From Chondromyces crocatus (lineage in GTDB: Bacteria; Myxococcota_A; Polyangia; Polyangiales; Polyangiaceae): a stretch of 64,000 nt of DNA. Of this stretch, positions 1-7,478 are shown one piece after another (position 1 is the stretch's first letter; every line of letters starts with the position of its first letter). The stretch lies in the NCBI RefSeq assembly GCF_001189295.1, contig NZ_CP012159.1, forward strand, positions 8,053,001-8,117,000, given 5' to 3'. A model generated the notes under the pieces. The model had not been told where the DNA came from. It ran no database searches and worked only from the letters and a program-made list of their open reading frames with translations. Made by a program: the position numbers and the translations under genes.

Positions 1-826
1 CGATCCAGGTCGCGAGGTCCTCGTGGTGCAGGTGGCCTCGGAGCAGGAGATCGACATGTTTGGCGAGCAGATCACGACAGGCGTCGCCATCGTGCAGATC
101 GCTCAGGGGGTGGTGGACGAGCGCAAGGCGAAGGCCACCGAGATCCTGGCCGTCCGCTTGGGTCGACAGCAAAGCCACCTGATCCTCGGTGAGAAGCAGC
201 TTCCCGCTGTCGGCGTCGTCGCCACAGAGCCAGGCCGAGTCCAGGCCGATGATGTGAACGTCGAAGGGGAGATCGCGCACACGCAGGGTCACCCGGTAGC
301 CGACGTGCGGATGCAACGGCGCAGCGGGAAGCAGGGCTTCTCGCCCGAGGGCACGCAGCCAGGCACGGAAGGCTTCCCCACGGTCCAGAAGCTTGTTTCG
401 GTCGGCCTGCTCGTAGCCCCGCGGCAGCGCGTTCCCCCGCAACCAGCGCGACCGCTCGATGGCTGAGGAGTTGAGGAGGACGTTGCGCAGCCGCTTCCAG
501 ACGTCCTCGTTCTTCTTCCGCTGGATGTCATGATTGCCCGGCACTACGAAGAGTCGCTCCTTCGGGAGGTTCAGCCGTTCGAGCAGCGACTCCACGAGAT
601 CTGTGGCAGCCGTGTATTCATCAGGCATCCCCCAGTCGGCGACGTCGCCGGTGAAGCACACCAGGTCGACCGGCACGCCATCACCGAGCAGATCATCGAG
701 GTTGCGGAGCCACGCCTCTCCCAGGACACGCCGCCGGCGCCACGGCTCGCTCTCTCGGGCAGCACGCTCGTGGAGATCCGAGATGTGGAGGACCCGAAGA
801 CGATGCTCGGTCATGCCACCCGCCAT
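1..826 (-). CDS. Calcineurin-like metallophosphoesterase (3' end cut by window edge)
   Basis: This frame is open from an ATG at 826 to the left edge, so about 275 N-terminal residues are visible and the stop lies outside. The dimetal phosphoesterase motifs appear in order: DLH (D17, H19), FTGD (D61), PGNHD (97-100), a VHHP near residue 242 and RGHLHHED near 265. This matches a calcineurin/CpdA-type phosphodiesterase with an intact metal site. The helical stretch after GNHD is rich in Arg, Lys and Glu, as in the larger metallophosphoesterases of bacterial signalling or conflict proteins that carry a further C-terminal domain; that domain, if present, lies off the window. A second in-frame ATG at 814 is an alternative start. 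The substrate cannot be told. The gene is divergent from the small frame at 832. Confidence 0.85.
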   Translation of the reverse strand, partial: MAGGMTEHRLRVLHISDLHERAARESEPWRRRRVLGEAWLRNLDDLLGDGVPVDLVCFTGDVADWGMPDEYTAATDLVESLLERLNLPKERLFVVPGNHDIQRKKNEDVWKRLRNVLLNSSAIERSRWLRGNALPRGYEQADRNKLLDRGEAFRAWLRALGREALLPAAPLHPHVGYRVTLRVRDLPFDVHIIGLDSAWLCGDDADSGKLLLTEDQVALLSTQADGQDLGGLRLALVHHPLSDLHDGDACRDLLAKHVDLLLRGHLHHEDLATWI

Positions 827-831
827 GAGAA

Positions 832-1398
832 GTGAGCCCAGGCTTCCCGTCCAGCCTTTCGGCTTCGAAAGGCTTCCTGGCGGCTCTCGATGGTGAGCGT
901 CAGGGAAGCTCCACGCATTACGAGGGTCCCGATATCAGCGCTGCTTCAAATCAGCCCTTTTACCGCGACGAAGGGCTGGCCATCGCAACGTACGCTCGCT
1001 ACCTCGGCGCAATGCCGCCCCTCAGCCGCGAAGAGCTGGAGCGTAAATTCCCCCCGACCGACGACCCGATCCGACTGGAGAACCGCCGTCAGCTCATCTG
1101 GTTGCTGCTCGCCACCACCCCCCAGTTGAAGCAAGAGCTGCTCGCCGAGGGACGACTGAAGGGACTGCTGGAGGCACGGTTGGAAGGGCGCTTGATCCAG
1201 GCACGCGCGTCGGTCCGCCAGGTGCTGTCGAGCCGCGGGCTGACGCTGAGTCCCGCGGAAGAGGACCAGATCGAGGCCTGCGCCGACCTGGTCACGCTGG
1301 TACGGTGGCACGAGCAAGCGATCAGCGCGACGACCGTGGCCGAGGCACTCCGTACGCAGGCGGGGCCCGGCGCGAGGCCGAGCGCAGACCCGGTGTGA
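832..1398 (+). CDS. Small helical protein of unclear origin, possible remnant
   Basis: I do not recognise a full domain. The last 70 or so residues (repeated EGRL-type heptads, then LSSRGL, a run of charged helix and a second helix with TLVRWHEQAISATTVAEAL) look like the C-terminal tails of the Rpn/PD-(D/E)XK transposase-like proteins that are common in Polyangiales; that is recollection of the family's look, not a search. The nuclease core expected before such a tail is absent, so this may be a remnant. The start is uncertain. The first ATG at 832 leaves only 5 bp to the divergent phosphoesterase start and has no clear ribosome site; an internal ATG at 1012 would give a shorter helical protein. 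Confidence 0.4.
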   Translation: MSPGFPSSLSASKGFLAALDGERQGSSTHYEGPDISAASNQPFYRDEGLAIATYARYLGAMPPLSREELERKFPPTDDPIRLENRRQLIWLLLATTPQLKQELLAEGRLKGLLEARLEGRLIQARASVRQVLSSRGLTLSPAEEDQIEACADLVTLVRWHEQAISATTVAEALRTQAGPGARPSADPV

Positions 1399-1497
1399 CA
1401 CGCGAAGCGACCGCTGCACACCGACCGGCAAGGCCTTTTCGGCTCGGGAATTCGCTGGCCGCGCCACGCCGCCGCAGCTAACACCGGGTGGCCCACG

Positions 1498-2679
1498 ATG
1501 CGCATCGACACGCTCCGGTTGATCAACTTCCGCGTCTTCGAGCGCTTCGAGCTGCGGCTGGAGCCCACGCTCACGGTGCTGGTCGGGCGCAATGGCGCCG
1601 GGAAGACGACCGTGCTCGAAGGGCTCGCGGTCGCGCTCGGAGCCTGGGTGAGCGGGTTCAGCGGGATCCGGGAGGACTACCCGATCCCCAAATCGTCTGC
1701 CCGGCGCGTGACGGCGAAGACGTCGACGGACCTCCCGACGGAATCGACGAGCTACCCGGTGCGCGTCGAGGCCGAGGGGCAGCTCCGCGACGCAGCAGGT
1801 GGTGACGCCCGGATCGCCTGGGCGAGGGAGCTGCGAAGTGTGGAAGGGCGCACCACGAGCGGGGAAGCCGTGAGCCTCCGAGACCGCGCCGAGGCGACGG
1901 AGCAGCAGCTCTCGTCCAGCACGCCCACCGTGCTCCCCGTGGTCGCGTACTACGGGACGGGACGGCTCTGGCTCCACAAGCGCGAGAAGCGGACGGAGAA
2001 GCGTCATCTCAAGTCCCGGCTGGAGGGCTACCACGCAGCCCTGGAAGCGGCCTCGGATCACAAGGGGTTCGAGGCCTGGATGGCGTGGCGCGAGGAAGAC
2101 CGGGTGCAGCGGCTGGCGCGGGCGGCGGACGAAGGGCGTCTCCTGACGGAGGTGCGCAGCCCGGAGCTGGAGGCCGTCAGCACGGCGGCGAGTGGGTGCC
2201 TGGAGGGGGCGCAGCGCATCTACTTCAGCGCCAACCACCAGGAGCTGCGGGTCGACTTCGACAACGGGACGTCCATCCCGTTCGATGCGCTCTCGGATGG
2301 ACAGCGCAACCTGATCGCGGTGGCGGCGGACATCGCCTGGCGCGCGACGCAGCTCAATCCGCATCTGGGGGCCGCAGCGCCGTCCGAGGCCACGGGCGTC
2401 GTGCTGATCGACGAGGTGGATCTGCACCTTCACCCGGCGTGGCAGTGGCGTGTGCTGGAGGATCTGACGCGGACCTTCCCTCGCATCCAGTTCGTGGTCA
2501 CGACGCACTCGCCGCAGGTGATGTCGTCAGCGCCGGCGGGATCCGTGCTCCAGCTCGACGCCGAGCACCAGCCGCTCTCTGGAACGGGAACAACTGGGAA
2601 CGAAGCGGACACGGATCCGCTGATCCGACACGATCACCCCACCGGCTCGCCGCGCGCGCTCGCCTCGGCCGCAGCGTAG
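1498..2679 (+). CDS. AAA/ABC-type ATPase (OLD/PtuA-like), C-terminus probably truncated
   Basis: This 393-residue ATPase has SMC/RecF-type organisation. It shows Walker A GRNGAGKT (30-37), the ABC signature LSDGQRNL near 265, Walker B VVLIDEVDLHLHP near 300-312 and the H-loop VTTHSPQV near 333. The DEVDLHLHP and THSPQ motifs are typical of the AAA_21/OLD-like ATPases found in defence modules such as Septu (PtuA), retron ATPases and OLD nucleases. No TOPRIM nuclease domain follows. After VLQLDAEHQ the protein lapses into about 30 low-information residues, and its last 46 bp overlap the 3' end of the convergent transporter gene. The family normally continues for some tens of residues past this point, so the end looks rearranged. 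No partner nuclease is visible downstream. The ATPase core is certain; a role in defence is only inferred. Confidence 0.8.
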   Translation: MRIDTLRLINFRVFERFELRLEPTLTVLVGRNGAGKTTVLEGLAVALGAWVSGFSGIREDYPIPKSSARRVTAKTSTDLPTESTSYPVRVEAEGQLRDAAGGDARIAWARELRSVEGRTTSGEAVSLRDRAEATEQQLSSSTPTVLPVVAYYGTGRLWLHKREKRTEKRHLKSRLEGYHAALEAASDHKGFEAWMAWREEDRVQRLARAADEGRLLTEVRSPELEAVSTAASGCLEGAQRIYFSANHQELRVDFDNGTSIPFDALSDGQRNLIAVAADIAWRATQLNPHLGAAAPSEATGVVLIDEVDLHLHPAWQWRVLEDLTRTFPRIQFVVTTHSPQVMSSAPAGSVLQLDAEHQPLSGTGTTGNEADTDPLIRHDHPTGSPRALASAAA

Positions 2680-4310
2680 GCGTCGATCAGGTGGGTGACG
2701 CCTTCGTCGCGAGCCACCTGGTCGAGGGCGTCGAACAGCTTCTGATCAGCCGCCGTCGCGCGGTGGTGCTGGCGGAGATGCTCGCCCCAGGACGCGACGA
2801 GGAAGGTCTCGATGAAGATGCCCGGCGCGGCGACATCCTCGAACAGCGTCCACGTCATCGCGCCATCACGTCGGCGCACAGGCTCCAGATCACGCGCGAG
2901 CCGCAGGAACGCCGCCCGCTGCTCGGGAGCGACGACATGGCGGCGCTGGATGAGCACAGGACCCGCGTCGATGTGCACGGGCTGCGCGAGGACGGGCTCG
3001 GGGAAGGCGCGCCAGGGGGCGACGTCGTCTTTGCTCACGATGCCGAGGCGGTGACGCACGGCGATGAGGAGACCGACGAGGAGCGCGCTCGCAGCGATCG
3101 TGAGGGTGAGCGCGGTCCCGAGGCGACCTGCGAGGGCGCCCCAGGCGAGGCTGCCGAGGGCTTGTCCGCCCTGGAAGACGAGCAGGTAGAGGCCAAGGGC
3201 GCGTGACTGCACCCACCCTGGCGCAGCCGAGGCGGCGGCGACGTTGAGGCTCGACAGGATGGCGATCCAGGCGACGCCGGTCGCGGTCATGGCGACATAG
3301 AGCGCAGGCGCGAACCGCACGTGCGCGAGGGTGAGCATCGCGGCGGCGTAGAGGAAGCTCGCGAGGACGACGAGGCGATCGGTGCCGAGGCGCGCACGGT
3401 AGCGCGGGAGGATGGCGGCGCCCGCGAGGGCTCCCGCGCCGATGCAGCCGAGCAGCAGGCCGAAGCCGAGGGGGCTGAGGTGCAGCTCGCGGCGCGCGAC
3501 GAGAGGGAGCAAGGCCCAGAGGGCGCTGCCCGCGAGGATGAACGCGCCCGAGCGGAGGAGCACGGACTGGAGAGCAGGTGCGCGGCGCGCGAAGCGAAGG
3601 CCAGCGATGATGGCGCCGACGACACGCTCGGGGGGGAGATGGCTCGTGGGGCGTTGCTGTTTCCAGCGCACGACCTGGAAGACGACGACGCTGAAGGCGA
3701 GGGCGTTGAAGGTGTAGACGGGGGCGCTGCCGGCGAGGGCGATGCCGATGCCGCCGAGGGCCGGGCCGACGGCGCGCGCGATGTTGATGGCGACGCCGCC
3801 GAGGGTGACGGCGGGGGCCAGCTCGGTGCGATCGACGAGGGTCGGAAGGATGGACTGCCAGAGGGGGGCGGAGAGGGCAGCGCCGAGGCCGAGGGCGAAG
3901 GTGAGTGCGAGGAGACGCTCGGGGGTGAGGGTGCCGGTGAAGGAGAGGGCGGCGAGGGTGGCGCTGGTGAGAGCCATCCAGGTGGCGAAGGAGAGGAGCA
4001 GACGGCGGCGATCGAAGATGTCGCCGAACGCAGCGGCAGGGAGGCCGACGAGGAAGACGGGGAAGCTGGAGGCGGTCTGGAGCAGCGCGACGTGGAGGGG
4101 TGCGCTGCTGAGGGTGGTCATGTCCCAGCTTCCGGCGGCGTTCTGGATCCAGAGGCCGAGGTTCGACGCGAGGGCGGCGAGCCAGAGGGAGCGGAAGGCA
4201 GGGTGACGGAGGGGGGACCAGGCCGAAGGAGGCGCGGTGACGACGGCAGAGGATGACGTGCCTTCGGACGATGGCGCCGGGAGGTTGATGGCAGGGATGT
4301 CCTTGGCCAT
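2634..4310 (-). CDS. MFS exporter (MFS_3/EntS-like) with C-terminal monooxygenase-like domain
   Basis: This 558-residue inner-membrane transporter begins with a short cytoplasmic lead and then WSPLRHPAFRSLW, the typical entry to the first membrane helix of the enterobactin-exporter-like MFS_3 family. About twelve hydrophobic helices fill residues 40-425. Residues 430-545 form a soluble alpha/beta domain with RDGAMTWTLFEDV and FLVASWGEHLRQH, matching the antibiotic-biosynthesis-monooxygenase-like tail usual in this family. Length is normal. The substrate is unknown; relatives export siderophores or drugs. Its stop lies inside the end of the convergent ATPase gene. Confidence 0.88.
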   Translation of the reverse strand: MAKDIPAINLPAPSSEGTSSSAVVTAPPSAWSPLRHPAFRSLWLAALASNLGLWIQNAAGSWDMTTLSSAPLHVALLQTASSFPVFLVGLPAAAFGDIFDRRRLLLSFATWMALTSATLAALSFTGTLTPERLLALTFALGLGAALSAPLWQSILPTLVDRTELAPAVTLGGVAINIARAVGPALGGIGIALAGSAPVYTFNALAFSVVVFQVVRWKQQRPTSHLPPERVVGAIIAGLRFARRAPALQSVLLRSGAFILAGSALWALLPLVARRELHLSPLGFGLLLGCIGAGALAGAAILPRYRARLGTDRLVVLASFLYAAAMLTLAHVRFAPALYVAMTATGVAWIAILSSLNVAAASAAPGWVQSRALGLYLLVFQGGQALGSLAWGALAGRLGTALTLTIAASALLVGLLIAVRHRLGIVSKDDVAPWRAFPEPVLAQPVHIDAGPVLIQRRHVVAPEQRAAFLRLARDLEPVRRRDGAMTWTLFEDVAAPGIFIETFLVASWGEHLRQHHRATAADQKLFDALDQVARDEGVTHLIDAYAAAEASARGEPVG

Positions 4311-4425
4311 GGGGGATCCGGAAGAAGGTCGAGGCAGGAACGATCAGAACAGGTGTGGGTCGGCGTCGATGCGAGATGCGAGGCGCACACTCGACGCCGG
4401 CCAGAGGTGACGGTGAGGCGCCGGC

Positions 4426-6219
4426 CTAGATCACGAAGCAGTCGCAGCCGGCGTCGAAGCCGCGATTGCGGGCTCGGGTGGCGCTGGGGTGAGCGACGGC
4501 GGACTTCACCGCAGCCGCGTGGTAGCCGCCGTAGGTGCCGGGCGGGGACCAGGAGGGGCTGAACGGGAGCGGCGGGGGGTTGTGGCCTGCGAAGGGGCCG
4601 GCGCCGTGAACGATCTTGCCGCCGAGCACGGTGAGCACGGATTCGAGGGACTTGATGCGCTCTTCGGGGATGGTGAAGTAGTCGTCGGTGAGGGCGACGA
4701 GGTCGGCGAGCTGGCCGGGTTCGATGCGGCCTTTCTTGCCGGGTTCGCCGGAGAACCAGGCGTTGTCGGTGGTGTAGAGGCGAAGGGCTTCTTCGCGGGT
4801 GAGCTTCTCGGTGTCGGTGTACAGCGGGGTGCCGCCGACGGTCTTGCCGGCGACGAGCCAGTAGAGGCCGATCCAGGGGTTGTAGCTGGCGACGCGGGTG
4901 GCATCGGTGCCGCCGCCGACGGGGATGCCGGCGCGGAGCATCTGGCGGATCGGGGGCGCGTGGCGGGCGGCTTCGGCGCCGTAGCGGTCGATGAAGTACT
5001 CGCCCTGGAAGGCCATGCGGTGCTGGATGGCGATGCCGCCGCCGAGGGCGGCGATGCGGTCGAGGTTCTTTGCGGAGACGGTCTCGGCGTGGTCGAACCA
5101 CCAGCGAAGGCCGTTGAAGGGGATGCGGCGGTCGACCTTCTCGAAGACGTCGAGGAAGCGGGTGATGGACTCCTCGTAGGTGGCGTGGAGGCGGAAGGGC
5201 CAGCGGTGCTCGGAGAGGAAGGCGATGACGGGCTCGAGGTCGCCTTCGAGGGAGGGCGAGAGGTCGGGGCGGGGTTCGAGGAAGTCCTCGAAGTCGGCGG
5301 CGGAGAAGACGAGCATCTCGCCGGCGCCGTTGCAGCGGTACATGTCGTCGCCGTCGCCAGGGCGGATGAGCTTGGACCAGGCCTTGAAGTCGTCGAGCTC
5401 GTTGCCAGGGCGCTGGGTGAAGAGGTTGTAGGCGATGCGCAGGGTCATCTGGTCGTCGCGGGCGAGCTGCTCGATGACGGCGTAGTCGTCGGGGTAGTTC
5501 TGGAAGCCGCCGCCGGCGTCGACGACGCTGGTGAGGCCGAGGCGGTTCAGCTCGCGCATGAACTGGCGGGTGGAGTTGAGCTGGTCGGCGAAGGGGAGCT
5601 TGGGGCCCTTGGCGAGGGTGGCGTAGAGGATCATCGCGTTGGGTTTGGCGATGAGCATGCCGGTGGGGTTGCCGGCCTTGTCGCGCTGGATGAGGCCACC
5701 GGGCGGGTCGGGGGTGTCCTTGGTGTAGCCGACGGCGCGGAGGGCGGCGCCGTTGAGGAGGGCGCGGTCGTAGAGGTGGAGGATGAAGACCGGGGTCTCG
5801 GGGGCGGCGGCGTTGATCTCGTCGAGGGTGGGCATGCGGCGCTCGACGAACTGGAACTCGGTCCAGCCGCCGACGACGCGGACCCACTGGGGCGCCGGGG
5901 TGCGGCGGGCTTGTTCTTTCAGGAGGCGAAGGGCGTCGGCGAGGGAGGGGACGCCGTCCCAGCGCAGCTCCATGTTGTAGTTGAGGCCTCCGCGGATGAC
6001 GTGGAGGTGCGAGTCGGCGAGGCCCGGGATGACGCGGCGGCCCGCGAGGTCGATGACCTTGGTGCGGTCGGTCTTGTGGCGGAGGACCTCGGCGTCCGTG
6101 CCGGTCGCGAGGATCTTGCCGTCACGCACGGCGACGGCCGACACGTCGGGTTTGCCGTCGCTCAAGGTGGTGATGCGGCCGTTGTGGAGGATGAGGTCGG
6201 CGTCGGACGGGGTGCTCAT
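4426..6219 (-). CDS. Amidohydrolase, YtcJ family (amidohydro_3)
   Basis: A 597-residue metal-dependent hydrolase. The N-terminal beta-sandwich (ADLILHNGRITTL) leads to IPGLADSHLHV with the metal ligands H71 and H73. Later come the YtcJ-type HATYEES and WWFDHAET segments and a late GGGTDATRVASYNPW that carries the conserved Asp. The 600-residue length fits YtcJ-like proteins, which hydrolyse C-N bonds in small molecules; the substrate is not predictable. The start at 6219 was chosen because AAAGG lies 8 bases upstream and the domain begins at once; 30 further upstream codons are Arg/Ala-rich and come from a repeated stretch. It lies on the same strand as the YcaC-type hydrolase and LysR regulator, so a small catabolic or detoxifying cluster is likely. 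Confidence 0.87.
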   Translation of the reverse strand: MSTPSDADLILHNGRITTLSDGKPDVSAVAVRDGKILATGTDAEVLRHKTDRTKVIDLAGRRVIPGLADSHLHVIRGGLNYNMELRWDGVPSLADALRLLKEQARRTPAPQWVRVVGGWTEFQFVERRMPTLDEINAAAPETPVFILHLYDRALLNGAALRAVGYTKDTPDPPGGLIQRDKAGNPTGMLIAKPNAMILYATLAKGPKLPFADQLNSTRQFMRELNRLGLTSVVDAGGGFQNYPDDYAVIEQLARDDQMTLRIAYNLFTQRPGNELDDFKAWSKLIRPGDGDDMYRCNGAGEMLVFSAADFEDFLEPRPDLSPSLEGDLEPVIAFLSEHRWPFRLHATYEESITRFLDVFEKVDRRIPFNGLRWWFDHAETVSAKNLDRIAALGGGIAIQHRMAFQGEYFIDRYGAEAARHAPPIRQMLRAGIPVGGGTDATRVASYNPWIGLYWLVAGKTVGGTPLYTDTEKLTREEALRLYTTDNAWFSGEPGKKGRIEPGQLADLVALTDDYFTIPEERIKSLESVLTVLGGKIVHGAGPFAGHNPPPLPFSPSWSPPGTYGGYHAAAVKSAVAHPSATRARNRGFDAGCDCFVI

Positions 6220-6535
6220 GGTGTTGCCTTTCGTTCGTGCTGGTGCGGCGTCGGCAGGCTTCGTCGCAGGTCGTCTCGCGTCACGGTGTCGCAGGTCGTC
6301 TCGCGTCACGGTGCGGCGTCGGCAGGCTTCGTCGCGGGTCGCTGGCTCCGCGGGAGGGCTTCGTCGCAGGGTGCTGACGAACGGAGGGCGCGTGTGTCGC
6401 TCGGTCCGTCAGCGGTCTGCGGCGCCGTCGTCTCCCGTCGAGCCAGCGGCCGGCGCGTGGCTCGTCACCCGCTCTGCCAGCGGCCAGCGTGTCGTTCGCG
6501 GGCCGCTGGGTCGCGTCGTCTCGATCCGTGGTCGG
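6220..6535. other. Repeat-bearing spacer between hydrolase genes
   Basis: This 316-bp gap holds no convincing gene. It is built largely from nested direct repeats: a perfect 25-bp tandem pair at 6264-6313 and a 32-bp near-perfect pair at 6242-6273 and 6310-6341 that differ by one base. No factor-independent terminator is evident. Confidence 0.6.
6264..6313. repeat. Perfect 25-bp tandem duplication
   Basis: Bases 6264-6288 are repeated exactly at 6289-6313 with no spacer. The pair sits within a larger near-identical 32-bp direct repeat (6242-6273 and 6310-6341), which suggests nested slippage or duplication in the amidohydrolase leader. Confidence 0.9.
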
Positions 6536-7180
6536 TCAGTGCTTCCCTTCGTTGGCATCGGCGCCGAGCACGGCCTTGGCGTACTGGATGCCAACGCCGT
6601 AAGCGCCCGCGTGCTCCATGGCGAGCTTGGTGACGGCATCGTACGTCTCCTGGCGCGCCCAGTCGCGCTGAAGCTCGAGGAGGACCTGGAGCCAGGTGAC
6701 GGGGACGGCGCCCGCCTGGACCATGCGGGTGATGGAGTGGTCGTGGGCCGCCTGGGACACGTCGCCCATGGCGTCGGCAACGACGTAGACGGAGTAGCCC
6801 TCTTCGAGGAGCTGGATGGTGGGGAAGTTGATGCAGGCGGTGGTCCAGAGGCCGCCGAGGATGAGGGTCTTGCGGCCGATGCGCTCGACCTCGGCACGCA
6901 CGGCCTTGTCCTCCCAGAAGTTCATGGAGGTGCGGTCGAAGGACTTCGCCTCGGGGATGACGTCGGTGAGCTGCTTCCAGGTGGGGCCGGAGAAGGACTT
7001 CTCTGCGACCGTGGTGAGGATGGTGGGGATGCCGAAGATCTTGGCGGTCTTGGTGAGGCCGACGGCGTTGTTGATGAGGGTCTGGACGTCGATGTTGCCG
7101 ACGGCGAACGACATCTGGGGCTGGTAGTCGACGAGGACGAGGGTGGGGGCGTCGGGCGTGAGGAGGGGCTTGATGCTCAT
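6536..7180 (-). CDS. Isochorismatase-like hydrolase, YcaC type
   Basis: A 214-residue cysteine hydrolase of the isochorismatase superfamily. The N-terminal strand LVLVDYQPQM carries the catalytic Asp (D18). The strand and loop GGLWTTACINFP carries the nucleophile C116, with the usual preceding Thr residues and cis-peptide turn. The region DRTSMNFWED is typical of the YcaC subgroup, whose biological substrates are mostly unknown. The start at 7180 is preceded by AGGAGACC at suitable spacing and begins directly with the fold; 30 upstream codons are Arg-rich and not credible. The neighbours are a YtcJ amidohydrolase downstream and a LysR regulator upstream on the same strand, a combination seen in several proteobacteria, suggesting one pathway. 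Confidence 0.88.
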   Translation of the reverse strand: MSIKPLLTPDAPTLVLVDYQPQMSFAVGNIDVQTLINNAVGLTKTAKIFGIPTILTTVAEKSFSGPTWKQLTDVIPEAKSFDRTSMNFWEDKAVRAEVERIGRKTLILGGLWTTACINFPTIQLLEEGYSVYVVADAMGDVSQAAHDHSITRMVQAGAVPVTWLQVLLELQRDWARQETYDAVTKLAMEHAGAYGVGIQYAKAVLGADANEGKH

Positions 7181-7478
7181 GATGGAGGTCTCCTGTCGCG
7201 TCGCGCGAGGCGGCGCACGGCGTCGGGTGACGCGATGAACGGCGGTGCGTCGCGCCCTGAAGGCCACCACGGCCTCGGGTCACGACGTGCAAAGGACTGT
7301 GCCGCGCAGGAGGTGTTTCCGGAATGGGCATTCGCGAGATGGGGATCATCGCGCGCGGAGATGGTCACGGGCCGGGGTCGCTCACGCGGCCTCGACAGGG
7401 CGTGGGGCGCCAGGCCTGCGTGGTCAGCTCATGCGCGCGCTCGACGAGGCGGCACGGCAGCGGGAAGCGCGGAGGAGG

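Noticed and set aside
946-2508. 520-codon open frame antisense to the ATPase
   Set aside because: Arg/His-rich composition, no fold, fully overlapped by an ATPase with all motifs; typical antisense shadow at high GC.
4118-5887. 589-codon Arg/Pro/His-rich frame on the minus strand
   Set aside because: Overlaps the amidohydrolase in another frame and has only Arg/Pro repeats.
4489-6633. 714-codon open frame opposite the amidohydrolase
   Set aside because: Gly/Val/Ala/Glu repeats without motifs; antisense of a clear hydrolase gene.
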